A stretch of 64,000 bases of DNA from Ceriagrion tenellum (GCA_963169105.1 OY720637.1:57310964-57374963); one strand, 5' to 3'. Shown: positions 38,401 to 53,400, numbered from the stretch's first letter. The notes: a model not told the origin generated them from the sequence alone. A program made the numbers and translations.

Positions 38401-41400
38401 AAGAAGAGCCCAGAACAGAACTCGTATCTGACTCGGTGGTAGAGGAGATGGCGGAGGTCGTAGAGGAGTTGAAGGACGAGGTTGAAGCGGTAAAGGAGGA
38501 GGTGAAGGCGCCGTCTCCGGTGTCAGTCGAGAGGTTAGAGGCGGTTTCGCCTACAGAAGGTGCGGCCGTAAAGGAGGACGCGGTCTCGCCACAGGAAATA
38601 ACCGAGGAGAAGGAGGTGACCCAAGCCGCGGCAGAAGATCGAGCCCCCGAAAAAGACGATACGATCGTAAAGATCTCGGTAGTCGAGACGCTCGAAAAGG
38701 CAGGCGTTGAATCGGAGAGCGTGGTGTCCGAGGCTGTGGAGCGAAGGGAGGTGGAAGAGGAGGTGGTGGTAGCCGAAAAGGTCGTGGAAGTGTCCGAGGC
38801 GGTGACGGAGTCAGTCGAAGTAAGCGAGGTGATGGTGCCCGCGGAGGTTGTCAAGAAGGTAGCGGAGGAGGTTGTAGCGAAAGAAGTCGGTGTAGTACCG
38901 GCGGAAGAGCCAGTCTCCCCGGGAGCGGAGGAAACCAAACAGAAAGAACCAACTCCGGCACTCGCCGTCGATGAGGGAGAACCTCCGGTTGATGAGGAAA
39001 GCAAAGCAGAGGTGCCAGCTGAAGAAAAGGAAGTAGTGGTAGAAACAGTTGACAAAGAAGCATCCCGCGTATTAGAAGAGATGAGGGAGGAGGTGGTGTC
39101 GGAGGAGATGAAGGCGCCGTCTCCGGTAGAATCGGTCGCGGAAGAGGTAACCAAGATGGAGGTGACGGCCGCCGTGACGCGAGTAGAGGAGTTAGAATCC
39201 GTCGAAAAAGATGAGGATGTCCCTACGACCTCAGAAAGGACGTCGGTTGATGAGACACGCGAAGTTGTTGAGGCAGTGACAGTAGAGGAGGAGACGGTAG
39301 AGGAGGAGGTTTCGATAAAGAAAGTCGTGGAGGTGTCGGAGGCCTTAACGGAGAGAGTCGAAATAATTACTGAAGTAAAAGAATCCAAGGCGCCCACGGA
39401 AATTGTCAGAGAGGAGGTTGTGGAAGAGACCGTAACGAAGGGAGTCGTAGACGTCACAACGAAGGAACCAGTTTCGCCGGCGGTGGAGGAACCGAAAGAG
39501 GAAGTACCTATAGCTGCGCCAGCCGTCTCCGAGACGGAAGGCGAGCCGAAATCACCGGCGGAGGAATTAGCGGAACGGGAGGAAGCACCTCAGGCGGAAA
39601 CGCCGGTGGAGAAGGTCGAAGAAGAGCGCAGAAGAGAACTCGTATCCGCCTCGGCGGTTGAGGAGATGGCAGAGGTCGTAGAGGAGTTGAAAGACGAGGT
39701 TGAAGCGGTAAAGGAGGAGGTGAAGGCGCCGTCTCCGGTGTCAGTCGAGAGGTTAGAGGCGGTGTCGCCTAAAGAAGGTGCGCCCGTAAAGGAGGACGCG
39801 ATCTCGCCACAGGAAATAACCGAGGAGAAGGAGGTGACCCCAGCCGCGGCAGAAGAGCGAGCCCCGGAAAAAGACGATACGATCACAAAGCTCTCGGTTG
39901 TCGAGACGCTCGAAAAGGCAGGCGTTGTAGCGGAGAGCGTTGTGTCCGAGGCTTCCGAGCGAAGGGAGGTGGTAGAGGAGGTGGTGGTATCCGAAAAGGT
40001 CGTGGAAGTGTCCGAGGCGTTGATGGAGTCAGTCGAAATAATTGAGTTGAAAGAGCCCGCGGTGTTTATCAAGGAGGTAGCGGAGGAGGTGGTAGGGGAG
40101 GAAGTCGGTAAAGTGTCGGCGGAAGAGCCAATCTCTCCGGTAGCGGAGGAACCCAGAGAGAAAGAACCCTCGGAATTCCCCGTCGATGAGGAAGAACCTC
40201 AGGTGGAGGAGGAAAGCAAAGCAGAGGTGCCAGCCAAAGAAAGAGAGGTAGTGGCAGAAGAGTTTGCCAAAGACATATCCCCCGTTGTAGATAAGTTGAG
40301 GGAGGAGGTAAAGGCGCCGTCTCCGGAAGAATCGGTCGCGGAAGAGGTGGCCAAGGAGGAGGTGACGGCAGCAGTCGCGCTAGTAGAGGAAGAGGAATCC
40401 GTAGAAAAAGATGAGGATGTCGCTACGACCTCAGAAAGGACGCCGGTCGATGAGACACGCGAAGTTGTTGAGGCAGAAACGGTAGAGGAGGAGATGGTAG
40501 AGGAGGAGGTTTCGATAAAGAAAGTCGTGGAGGATTCGGAGGCCATAACCGAGAGAATCGAAATAACTACTGAAGTAAAAGAATCCAAGGCGCCCACGGA
40601 AATTGTCAGGGAGGAGGTTGTGGAAGAGATCGTAACGAAGGGCGTCGTAGACGTCACAATGAAGGAACCAGTTTCGCCGGCGCCTGAGGAGGAGCCGACG
40701 GTGGAGGAATCGAAAGAGGAAGTACCTATAGCTGCGCCAGCCGTCTCCGAGACGGAAGGCGAGCCGAAATCACCCTCGGAGGAATTAGCGGAACCGGAGG
40801 AAGCACTTCAGGTGGAAACGCCGCTGGAAAAGGTCGAAGAAGAGCCCAGAACAGAACTCGTATCTGACTCGGTGGTAGAGGAGATGGCGGAGGTCGTAGA
40901 GGAGTTGAAGGACGAGGTTGAAGCGGTAAAGGAGGAGGTGAAGGCGCCGTCTCCGGTGTCAGTCGAGAGGTTAGAGGCGGTTTCGCCTACAGAAGGTGCG
41001 GCCGTAAAGGAGGACGCGGTCTCGCCACAGGAAATAACCGAGGAGAAGGAGGTGACCCCAGCCGCGGCAGAAGAGCGAGCCCCCGAAAAAGACGATACGA
41101 TCGAAAAGGTCTCGGTAGTCGAGACGCTCGAAAAGGCAGGCGTTGAATCGGAGAGCGTGGTGTCCGAGGCTGTGGAGCGAAGGGAGGTGGAAGAGGAGGT
41201 GGTGGTAGCCGAAAAGGTCGTGGAAGTGTCCGAGGCGGTGACGGAGTCAGTCGAAGTAAGCGAGGTGATGGTGCCCGCGGAGGTTGTCAAGAAGGTAGCG
41301 GAGGAGGTTGTAGCGAAAGAAGTCGGTGTAGTACCGGCGGAAGAGCCAGTCTCCCCGGGAGCGGAGGAAACCAAACAGAAAGAACCAACTCCGGCACTCG

Positions 41401-44400
41401 CCGTCGATGAGGGAGAACCTCCGGTTGATGAGGAAAGCAAAGCAGAGGTGCCAGCTGAAGAAAAGGAAGTAGTGGTAGAAACAGTTGACAAAGAAGCATC
41501 CCGCGTATTAGAAGAGATGAGGGAGGAGGTGGTGTCGGAGGAGATGAAGGCGCCGTCTCCGGTAGAATCGGTCGCGGAAGAGGTAACCAAGATGGAGGTG
41601 ACGGCCGCCGTGACGCGAGTAGAGGAGTTAGAATCCGTCGAAAAAGATGAGGATGTCCCTACGACCTCAGAAAGGACGTCGGTTGATGAGACACGCGAAG
41701 TTGTTGAGGCAGTGACAGTAGAGGAGGAGACGGTAGAGGAGGAGGTTTCGATAAAGAAAGTCGTGGAGGTGTCGGAGGCCTTAACGGAGAGAGTCGAAAT
41801 AATTACTGAAGTAAAAGAATCCAAGGCGCCCACGGAAATTGTCAGAGAGGAGGTTGTGGAAGAGACCGTAACGAAGGGAGTCGTAGACGTCACAACGAAG
41901 GAACCAGTTTCGCCGGCGGTGGAGGAACCGAAAGAGGAAGTACCTATAGCTGCGCCAGCCGTCTCCGAGACGGAAGGCGAGCCGAAATCACCGGCGGAGG
42001 AATTAGCGGAACGAGAGGAAGCACCTCAGGCGGAAACGCCGGTGGAGAAGGTCGAAGAAGAGCGCAGAAGAGAACTCGTATCCGCCTCGGCGGTTGAGGA
42101 GATGGCAGAGGTCGTAGAGGAGTTGAAAGACGAGGTTGAAGCGGTAAAGGAGGAGGTGAAGGCGCCGTCTCCGGTGTCAGTCGAGAGGTTAGAGGCGGTG
42201 TCGCCTAAAGAAGGTGCGCCCGTAAAGGAGGACGCGATCTCGCCTCAGGAAATAACCGAGGAGAAGGAGGTGACCCCAGCCGCGGCAGAAGAGCGAGCCC
42301 CGGAAAAAGACGATACGATCACAAAGCTCTCGGTTGTCGAGACGCTCGAAAAGGCAGGCGTTGTAGCGGAGAGCGTTGTGTCCGAGGCTTCCGAGCGAAG
42401 GGAGGTGGTAGAGGAGGTGGTGGTATCCGAAAAGGTCGTGGAAGTGTCCGAGGCGTTGATGGAGTCAGTCGAAATAATTGAGTTGAAAGAGCCCGCGGTG
42501 TTTATCAAGGAGGTAGCGGAGGAGGTGGTAGGGAAGGAAGTCGGTAAAGTGTCGGCGGAAGAGCCAATCTCTCCGGTAGCGGAGGAACCCAAAGAGAAAG
42601 AACCCTCGGAATTCCCCGTCGATGAGGAAGAACCTCAGGTGGAGGAGGAAAGCAAAGCAGAGGTGCCAGCCAAAGAAAGAGAGGTAGTGGCAGAAGAGTT
42701 TGCCAAAGACATATCCCCCGTTGTAGATAAGTTGAGGGAGGAGGTAAAGGCGCCGTCTCCGGAAGAATCGGTCGCGGAAGAGGTGGCCAAGGAGGAGGTG
42801 ACGGCAGCAGTCGCGCTAGTAGAGGAAGAGGAATCCGTAGAAAAAGATGAGGATGTCGCTACGACCTCAGAAAGGACGCCGGTCGATGAGACACGCGAAG
42901 TTGTTGAGGCAGAAACGGTAGAGGAGGAGATGGTAGAGGAGGAGGTTTCGATAAAGAAAGTCGTGGAGGATTCGGAGGCCATAACCGAGAGAATCGATAT
43001 AACTACTGAAGTAAAAGAATCCAAGGCGCCCACGGAAATTGTCAGGGAGGAGGTTGTGGAAGAGACCGTAACGAAGGGCGTCGTAGACGTCACAATGAAG
43101 GAACCAGTTTCGCCGGCGCCTGAGGAGGAGCCGACGGTGGAGGAATCGAAAGAGGAAGTACCTATAGCTGCGCCAGCCGTCTCCGAGACGGAAGGCGAGC
43201 CGAAATCACCCTCGGAGGAATTAGCGGAACCGGAGGAAGCACTTCAGGTGGAAACGCCGCTGGAAAAGGTCGAAGAAGAGCCCAGAACAGAACTCGTATC
43301 TGACTCGGTGGTAGAGGAGATGGCGGAGGTCGTAGAGGAGTTGAAGGACGAGGTTGAAGCGGTAAAGGAGGAGGTGAAGGCGCCGTCTCCGGTGTCAGTC
43401 GAGAGGTTAGAGGCGGTTTCGCCTACAGAAGGTGCGGCCGTAAAGGAGGACGCGGTCTCGCCACAGGAAATAACCGAGGAGAAGGAGGTGACCCCAGCCG
43501 CGGCAGAAGAGCGAGCCCCCGAAAAAGACGATACGATCGAAAAGGTCTCGGTAGTCGAGACGCTCGAAAAGGCAGGCGTTGAATCGGAGAGCGTGGTGTC
43601 CGAGGCTGTGGAGCGAAGGGAGGTGGAAGAGGAGGTGGTGGTAGCCGAAAAGGTCGTGGAAGTGTCCGAGGCGGTGACGGAGTCAGTCGAAGTAAGCGAG
43701 GTGATGGTGCCCGCGGAGGTTGTCAAGAAGGTAGCGGAGGAGGTTGTAGCGAAAGAAGTCGGTGTAGTACCGGCGGAAGAGCCAGTCTCCCCGGGAGCGG
43801 AGGAAACCAAACAGAAAGAACCAACTCCGGCACTCGCCGTCGATGAGGGAGAACCTCCGGTTGATGAGGAAAGCAAAGCAGAGGTGCCAGCTGAAGAAAA
43901 GGAAGTAGTGGTAGAAACAGTTGACAAAGAAGCATCCCGCGTATTAGAAGAGATGAGGGAGGAGGTGGTGTCGGAGGAGATGAAGGCGCCGTCTCCGGTA
44001 GAATCGGTCGCGGAAGAGGTAACCAAGATGGAGGTGACGGCCGCCGTGACGCGAGTAGAGGAGTTAGAATCCGTCGAAAAAGATGAGGATGTCCCTACGA
44101 CCTCAGAAAGGACGTCGGTTGATGAGACACGCGAAGTTGTTGAGGCAGTGACAGTAGAGGAGGAGACGGTAGAGGAGGAGGTTTCGATAAAGAAAGTCGT
44201 GGAGGTGTCGGAGGCCTTAACGGAGAGAGTCGAAATAATTACTGAAGTAAAAGAATCCAAGGCGCCCACGGAAATTGTCAGAGAGGAGGTTGTGGAAGAG
44301 ACCGTAACGAAGGGAGTCGTAGACGTCACAACGAAGGAACCAGTTTCGCCGGCGGTGGAGGAACCGAAAGAGGAAGTACCTATAGCTGCGCCAGCCGTCT

Positions 44401-47400
44401 CCGAGACGGAAGGCGAGCCGAAATCACCGGCGGAGGAATTAGCGGAACGGGAGGAAGCACCTCAGGCGGAAACGCCGGTGGAGAAGGTCGAAGAAGAGCG
44501 CAGAAGAGAACTCGTATCCGCCTCGGCGGTTGAGGAGATGGCAGAGGTCGTAGAGGAGTTGAAAGACGAGGTTGAAGCGGTAAAGGAGGAGGTGAAGGCG
44601 CCGTCTCCGGTGTCAGTCGAGAGGTTAGAGGCGGTGTCGCCTAAAGAAGGTGCGCCCGTAAAGGAGGACGCGATCTCGCCTCAGGAAATAACCGAGGAGA
44701 AGGAGGTGACCCCAGCCGCGGCAGAAGAGCGAGCCCCGGAAAAAGACGATACGATCACAAAGCTCTCGGTTGTCGAGACGCTCGAAAAGGCAGGCGTTGT
44801 AGCGGAGAGCGTTGTGTCCGAGGCTTCCGAGCGAAGGGAGGTGGTAGAGGAGGTGGTGGTATCCGAAAAGGTCGTGGAAGTGTCCGAGGCGTTGATGGAG
44901 TCAGTCGAAATTATTGAGTTGAAAGAGCCCGCGGTGTTTATCAAGGAGGTAGCGGAGGAGGTGGTAGGGAAGGAAGTGGGTAAAGTGTCGGCGGAAGAGC
45001 CAATCTCTCCGGTAGCGGAGGAACCCAAAGAGAAAGAACCCTCGGAATTCCCCGTCGATGAGGAAGAACCTCAGGTGGAGGAGGAAAGCAAAGCAGAGGT
45101 GCCAGCCAAAGAAAGAGAGGTAGTGGCAGAAGAGTTTGCCAAAGACATATCCCCCGTTGTAGATAAGTTGAGGGAGGAGGTAAAGGCGCCGTCTCCGGAA
45201 GAATCGGTCGCGGAAGAGGTGGCCAAGGAGGAGGTGACGGCAGCAGTCGCGCTAGTAGAGGAAGAGGAATCCGTAGAAAAAGATGAGGATGTCGCTACGA
45301 CCTCAGAAAGGACGCCGGTCGATGAGACACGCGAAGTTGTTGAGGCAGAAACGGTAGAGGAGGAGATGGTAGAGGAGGAGGTTTCGATAAAGAAAGTCGT
45401 GGAGGATTCGGAGGCCATAACCGAGAGAATCGATATAACTACTGAAGTAAAAGAATCCAAGGCGCCCACGGAAATTGTCAGGGAGGAGGTTGTGGAAGAG
45501 ACCGTAACGAAGGGCGTCGTAGACGTCACAATGAAGGAACCAGTTTCGCCGGCGCCTGAGGAGGAGCCGACGGTGGAGGAATCGAAAGAGGAAGTACCTA
45601 TAGCTGCGCCAGCCGTCTCCGAGACGGAAGGCGAGCCGAAATCACCCTCGGAGGAATTAGCGGAACCGGAGGAAGCACTTCAGGTGGAAACGCCGCTGGA
45701 AAAGGTCGAAGAAGAGCCCAGAACAGAACTCGTATCTGACTCGGTGGTAGAGGAGATGGCGGAGGTCGTAGAGGAGTTGAAGGACGAGGTTGAAGCGGTA
45801 AAGGAGGAGGTGAAGGCGCCGTCTCCGGTGTCAGTCGAGAGGTTAGAGGCGGTTTCGCCTACAGAAGGTGCGGCCGTAAAGGAGGACGCGGTCTCGCCAC
45901 AGGAAATAACCGAGGAGAAGGAGGTGACCCCAGCCGCGGCAGAAGAGCGAGCCCCCGAAAAAGACGATACGATCGAAAAGGTCTCGGTAGTCGAGACGCT
46001 CGAAAAGGCAGGCGTTGAATCGGAGAGCGTGGTGTCCGAGGCTGTGGAGCGAAGGGAGGTGGAAGAGGAGGTGGTGGTAGCCGAAAAGGTCGTGGAAGTG
46101 TCCGAGGCGGTGACGGAGTCAGTCGAAGTAAGCGAGGTGATGGTGCCCGCGGAGGTTGTCAAGAAGGTAGCGGAGGAGGTTGTAGCGAAAGAAGTCGGTG
46201 TAGTACCGGCGGAAGAGCCAGTCTCCCCGGGAGCGGAGGAAACCAAACAGAAAGAACCAACTCCGGCACTCGCCGTCGATGAGGGAGAACCTCCGGTTGA
46301 TGAGGAAAGCAAAGCAGAGGTGCCAGCTGAAGAAAAGGAAGTAGTGGTAGAAACAGTTGACAAAGAAGCATCCCGCGTATTAGAAGAGATGAGGGAGGAG
46401 GTGGTGTCGGAGGAGATGAAGGCGCCGTCTCCGGTAGAATCGGTCGCGGAAGAGGTAACCAAGATGGAGGTGACGGCCGCCGTGACGCGAGTAGAGGAGT
46501 TAGAATCCGTCGAAAAAGATGAGGATGTCCCTACGACCTCAGAAAGGACGTCGGTTGATGAGACACGCGAAGTTGTTGAGGCAGTGACAGTAGAGGAGGA
46601 GACGGTAGAGGAGGAGGTTTCGATAAAGAAAGTCGTGGAGGTGTCGGAGGCCTTAACGGAGAGAGTCGAAATAATTACTGAAGTAAAAGAATCCAAGGCG
46701 CCCACGGAAATTGTCAGAGAGGAGGTTGTGGAAGAGACCGTAACGAAGGGAGTCGTAGACGTCACAACGAAGGAACCAGTTTCGCCGGCGGTGGAGGAAC
46801 CGAAAGAGGAAGTACCTATAGCTGCGCCAGCCGTCTCCGAGACGGAAGGCGAGCCGAAATCACCGGCGGAGGAATTAGCGGAACGAGAGGAAGCACCTCA
46901 GGCGGAAACGCCGGTGGAGAAGGTCGAAGAAGAGCGCAGAAGAGAACTCGTATCCGCCTCGGCGGTTGAGGAGATGGCAGAGGTCGTAGAGGAGTTGAAA
47001 GACGAGGTTGAAGCGGTAAAGGAGGAGGTGAAGGCGCCGTCTCCGGTGTCAGTCGAGAGGTTAGAGGCGGTGTCGCCTAAAGAAGGTGCGCCCGTAAAGG
47101 AGGACGCGATCTCGCCTCAGGAAATAACCGAGGAGAAGGAGGTGACCCCAGCCGCGGCAGAAGAGCGAGCCCCGGAAAAAGACGATACGATCACAAAGCT
47201 CTCGGTTGTCGAGACGCTCGAAAAGGCAGGCGTTGTAGCGGAGAGCGTTGTGTCCGAGGCTTCCGAGCGAAGGGAGGTGGTAGAGGAGGTGGTGGTATCC
47301 GAAAAGGTCGTGGAAGTGTCCGAGGCGTTGATGGAGTCAGTCGAAATAATTGAGTTGAAAGAGCCCGCGGTGTTTATCAAGGAGGTAGCGGAGGAGGTGG

Positions 47401-50400
47401 TAGGGGAGGAAGTCGGTAAAGTGTCGGCGGAAGAGCCAATCTCTCCGGTAGCGGAGGAACCCAGAGAGAAAGAACCCTCGGAATTCCCCGTCGATGAGGA
47501 AGAACCTCAGGTGGAGGAGGAAAGCAAAGCAGAGGTGCCAGCCAAAGAAAGAGAGGTAGTGGCAGAAGAGTTTGCCAAAGACATATCCCCCGTTTTAGAT
47601 AAGTTGAGGGAGGAGGTAAAGGCGCCGTCTCCGGAAGAATCGGTCGCGGAAGAGGTGGCCAAGGAGGAGGTGACGGCAGCAGTCGCGCTAGTAGAGGAAG
47701 AGGAATCCGTAGAAAAAGATGAGGATGTCGCTACGACCTCAGAAAGGACGCCGGTCGATGAGACACGCGAAGTTGTTGAGGCAGAAACGGTAGAGGAGGA
47801 GATGGTAGAGGAGGTTACGATAAAGAAAGTCGTGGAGGATTCGGAGGCCATAACCGAGAGAATCGAAATAACTACTGAAGTAAAAGAATCCAAGGCGCCC
47901 ACGGAAATTGTCAGGGAGGAGGTTGTGGAAGAGACCGTAACGAAGGGCGTCGTAGACGTCACAATGAAGGAACCAGTTTCGCCGGCGCCTGAGGAGGAGC
48001 CGACGGTGGAGGAATCGAAAGTGGAAGTACCTATAGCTGCGCCAGCCGTCTCCGAGACGGAAGGCGAGCCGAAATCACCCTCGGAGGAATTAGCGGAACC
48101 GGAGGAAGCACTTCAGGTGGAAACGCCGCTGGAAAAGGTCGAAGAAGAGCCCAGAACAGAACTCGTATCTGACTCGGTGGTAGAGGAGATGGCGGAGGTC
48201 GTAGAGGAGTTGAAGGACGAGGTTGAAGCGGTAAAGGAGGAGGTGAAGGCGCCGTCTCCGGTGTCAGTCGAGAGGTTAGAGGCGGTTTCGCCTACAGAAG
48301 GTGCGGCCGTAAAGGAGGACGCGGTCTCGCCACAGGAAATAACCGAGGAGAAGGAGGTGACCCCAGCCGCGGCAGAAGAGCGAGCCCCCGAAAAAGACGA
48401 TACGATCGAAAAGGTCTCGGTAGTCGAGACGCTCGAAAAGGCAGGCGTTGAATCGGAGAGCGTGGTGTCCGAGGCTGTGGAGCGAAGGGAGGTGGAAGAG
48501 GAGGTGGTGGTAGCCGAAAAGGTCGTGGAAGTGTCCGAGGCGGTGACGGAGTCAGTCGAAGTAAGCGAGGTGATGGTGCCCGCGGAGGTTGTCAAGAAGG
48601 TAGCGGAGGAGGTTGTAGCGAAAGAAGTCGGTGTAGTACCGGCGGAAGAGCCAGTCTCCCCGGGAGCGGAGGAAACCAAACAGAAAGAACCAACTCCGGC
48701 ACTCGCCGTCGATGAGGGAGAACCTCCGGTTGATGAGGAAAGCAAAGCAGAGGTGCCAGCTGAAGAAAAGGAAGTAGTGGTAGAAACAGTTGACAAAGAA
48801 GCATCCCCCGTATTAGAAGAGATGAGGGAGGAGGTGGTGTCGGAGGAGATGAAGGCGCCGTCTCCGGTAGAATCGGTCGCGGAAGAGGTAACCAAGATGG
48901 AGGTGACGGCCGCCGTGACGCGAGTAGAGGAGTTAGAATCCGTCGAAAAAGATGAGGATGTCCCTACGACCTCAGAAAGGACGTCGGTTGATGAGACACG
49001 CGAAGTTGTTGAGGCAGTGACAGTAGAGGAGGAGACGGTAGAGGATGAGGTTTCGATAAAGAAAGTCGTGGAGGTGTCGGAGGCCTTAACGGAGAGAGTC
49101 GAAATAATTACTGAAGTAAAAGAATCCAAGGCGCCCACGGAAATTGTCAGAGAGGAGGTTGTGGAAGAGACCGTAACGAAGGGAGTCGTAGACGTCACAA
49201 CGAAGGAACCAGTTTCGCCGGCGGTGGAGGAACCGAAAGAGGAAGTACCTATAGCTGCGCCAGCCGTCTCCGAGACGGAAGGCGAGCCGAAATCACCGGC
49301 GGAGGAATTAGCGGAACGGGAGGAAGCACCTCAGGCGGAAACGCCGGTGGAGAAGGTCGAAGAAGAGCGCAGAAGAGAACTCGTATCCGCCTCGGCGGTT
49401 GAGGAGATGGCAGAGGTCGTAGAGGAGTTGAAAGACGAGGTTGAAGCGGTAAAGGAGGAGGTGAAGGCGCCGTCTCCGGTGTCAGTCGAGAGGTTAGAGG
49501 CGGTGTCGCCTAAAGAAGGTGCGCCCGTAAAGGAGGACGCGATCTCGCCTCAGGAAATAACCGAGGAGAAGGAGGTGACCCCAGCCGCGGCAGAAGAGCG
49601 AGCCCCGGAAAAAGACGATACGATCACAAAGCTCTCGGTTGTCGAGACGCTCGAAAAGGCAGGCGTTGTAGCGGAGAGCGTTGTGTCCGAGGCTTCCGAG
49701 CGAAGGGAGGTGGTAGAGGAGGTGGTGGTATCCGAAAAGGTCGTGGAAGTGTCCGAGGCGTTGATGGAGTCAGTCGAAATAATTGAGTTGAAAGAGCCCG
49801 CGGTGTTTATCAAGGAGGTAGCGGAGGAGGTGGTAGGGAAGGAAGTCGGTAAAGTGTCGGCGGAAGAGCCAATCTCTCCGGTAGCGGAGGAACCCAAAGA
49901 GAAAGAACCCTCGGAATTCCCCGTCGATGAGGAAGAACCTCAGGTGGAGGAGGAAAGCAAAGCAGAGGTGCCAGCCAAAGAAAGAGAGGTAGTGGTAGAA
50001 GAGTTTGCCAAAGACATATCCCCCGTTGTAGATAAGTTGAGGGAGGAGGTAAAGGCGCCGTCTCCGGAAGAATCGGTCGCGGAAGAGGTGGCCAAGGAGG
50101 AGGTGACGGCAGCAGTCGCGCTAGTAGAGGAAGAGGAATCCGTAGAAAAAGATGAGGATGTCGCTACGACCTCAGAAAGGACGCCGGTTGATGAGGCACG
50201 CGAAGTTGTTGAGGCAGAAACGGTAGAGGAGGAGATGGTAGAGGAGGAGGTTTCGATAAAGAAAGTCGTGGAGGATTCGGAGGCCATAACCGAGAGAATC
50301 GAAATAACTACTGAAGTAAAAGAATCCAAGGCGCCCACGGAAATTGTCAGGGAGGAGGTTGTGGAAGAGACCGTAACGAAGGGCGTCGTAGACGTCACAA

Positions 50401-53400
50401 TGAAGGAACCAGTTTCGCCGGCGCCTGAGGAGGAGCCGACGGTGGAGGAATCGAAAGAGGAAGTACCTATAGCTGCGCCAGCCGTCTCCGAGACGGAAGG
50501 CGAGCCGAAATCACCCTCGGAGGAATTAGCGGAACCGGAGGAAGCACTTCAGGTGGAAACGCCGCTGGAAAAGGTCGAAGAAGAGCCCAGAACAGAACTC
50601 GTATCTGACTCGGTGGTAGAGGAGATGGCGGAGGTCGTAGAGGAGTTGAAGGACGAGATTGAAGCGGTAAAGGAGGAGGTGAAGGCGCCGTCTCCGGTGT
50701 CAGTCGAGAGGTTAGAGGCGGTTTCGCCTACAGAAGGTGCGGCCGTAAAGGAGGACGCGGTCTCGCCACAGGAAATAACCGAGGAGAAGGAGGTGACCCC
50801 AGCCGCGGCAGAAGAGCGAGCCCCCGAAAAAGACGATACGATCGAAAAGGTCTCGGTAGTCGAGACGCTCGAAAAGGCAGGCGTTGAATCGGAGAGCGTG
50901 GTGTCCGAGGCTGTGGAGCGAAGGGAGGTGGAAGAGGAGGTGGTGGTAGCCGAAAAGGTCGTGGAAGTGTCCGAGGCGGTGACGGAGTCAGTCGAAGTAA
51001 GCGAGGTGATGGTGCCCGCGGAGGTTGTCAAGAAGGTAGCGGAGGAGGTTGTAGCGAAAGAAGTCGGTGTAGTACCGGCGGAAGAGCCAGTCTCCCCGGG
51101 AGCGGAGGAAACCAAACAGAAAGAACCAACTCCGGCACTCGCCGTCGATGAGAGAGAACCTCCGGTTGATGAGGAAAGCAAAGCAGAGGTGCCAGCTGAA
51201 GAAAAGGAAGTAGTGGTAGAAACAGTTGACAAAGAAGCATCCCGCGTATTAGAAGAGATGAGGGAGGAGGTGGTGTCGGAGGAGATGAAGGCGCCGTCTC
51301 CGGTAGAATCGGTCGCGGAAGAGGTAACCAAGATGGAGGTGACGGCCGCCGTGACGCGAGTAGAGGAGTTAGAATCCGTCGAAAAAGATGAGGATGTCCC
51401 TACGACCTCAGAAAGGACGTCGGTTGATGAGACACGCGAAGTTGTTGAGGCAGTGACAGTAGAGGAGGAGACGGTAGAGGAGGAGGTTTCGATAAAGAAA
51501 GTCGTGGAGGTGTCGGAGGCCTTAACGGAGAGAGTCGAAATAATTACTGAAGTAAAAGAATCCAAGGCGCCCACGGAAATTGTCAGAGAGGAGGTTGTGG
51601 AAGAGACCGTAACGAAGGGAGTCGTAGACGTCACAACGAAGGAACCAGTTTCGCCGGCGGTGGAGGAACCGAAAGAGGAAGTACCTATAGCTGCGCCAGC
51701 CGTCTCCGAGACGGAAGGCGAGCCGAAATCACCGGCGGAGGAATTAGCGGAACGGGAGGAAGCACCTCAGGCGGAAACGCCGGTGGAGAAGGTCGAAGAA
51801 GAGCGCAGAAGAGAACTCGTATCCGCCTCGGCGGTTGAGGAGATGGCAGAGGTCGTAGAGGAGTTGAAAGACGAGGTTGAAGCGGTAAAGGAGGAGGTGA
51901 AGGCGCCGTCTCCGGTGTCAGTCGAGAGGTTAGAGGCGGTTTCGCCTAAAGAAGGTGCGCCCGTAAAGGAGGACGCGATGTCGCCTCAGGAAATAACCGA
52001 GGAGAAGGAGGTGACCCCAGCCGCGGCAGAACAGCGAGCCCCGGAAAAAGACGATACGATCACAAAGCTCTCGGTTGTCGAGACGCTCGAAAAGGCAGGC
52101 GTTGTAACGGAGAGCGTTGTGTCGGAGGCTTCCGAGCGAAGGGAGGTGGTAGAGGAGGTGGTGGTATCCGAAAAGGTCGTGGAAGTGTCCGAGGCGTTGA
52201 TGGAGTCAGTCGAAATAATTGAGTTGAAAGAGCCCGCGGTGTTTATCAAGGAGGTAGCGGAGGAGGTGGTAGGGAAGGAAGTCGGTAAAGTGTCGGCGGA
52301 AGAGCCAATCACTCCGGTAGCGGAGGAACCCAAAGAGAAAGAACCCTCGGAATTCCCCGTCGATGAGGAAGAACCTCAGGTGGAGGAGGAAAGCAAAGCA
52401 GAGGTGCCAGCCAAAGAAAGAGAGGTAGTGGCAGAAGAGTTTGCCAAAGACATATCCCCCGTTGTAGATAAGTTGAGGGAGGAGGTAAAGGCGCCGTCTC
52501 CGGAAGAATCGGTCGCGGAAGAGGTGGCCAAGGAGGAGGTGACGGCAGCAGTCGCGCTAGTAGAGGAAGAGGAATCCGTAGAAAAAGATGAGGATGTCGC
52601 TACGACCTCAGAAAGGACGCCGGTCGATGAGACACGCGAAGTTGTTGAGGCAGAAACGGTAGAGGAGGAGATGGTAGAGGAGGAGGTTTCGATAAAGAAA
52701 GTCGTGGAGGATTCGGAGGCCATAACCGAGAGAATCGAAATAACTACTGAAGTAAAAGAATCCAAGGCGCCCACGGAAATTGTCAGGGAGGAGGTTGTGG
52801 AAGAGACCGTAACGAAGGGCGTCGTAGACGTCACAATGAAGGAACCAGTTTCGCCGGCGCCTGAGGAGGAGCCGACGGTGGAGGAATCGAAAGAGGAAGT
52901 ACCTATAGCTGCGCCTGCCGTCTCCGAGACGGAAGGCGAGCCGAAATCACCCTCGGAGGAATTAGCGGAACCGGAGGAAGCACTTCAGGTGGAAAAGCCG
53001 CTGGAAAAGGTCGAAGAAGAGCCCAGAACAGAACTCGTATCTGACTCGGTGGTAGAGGAGATGGCGGAGGTCGTAGAGGAGTTGAAGGACGAGGTTGAAG
53101 CGGTAAAGGAGGAGGTGAAGGCGCCGTCTCCGGTGTCAGTCGAGAGGTTAGAGGCGGTTTCGCCTACAGAAGGTGCGGCCGTAAAGGAGGACGCGGTCTC
53201 GCCACAGGAAATAACCGAGGAGAAGGAGGTGACCCCAGCCGCGGCAGAAGAGCGAGCCCCCGAAAAAGACGATACGATCGAAAAGGTCTCGGTAGTCGAG
53301 ACGCTCGAAAAGGCAGGCGTTGAATCGGAGAGCGTGGTGTCCGAGGCTGTGGAGCGAAGGGAGGTGGAAGAGGAGGTGGTGGTAGCCGAAAAGGTCGTGG

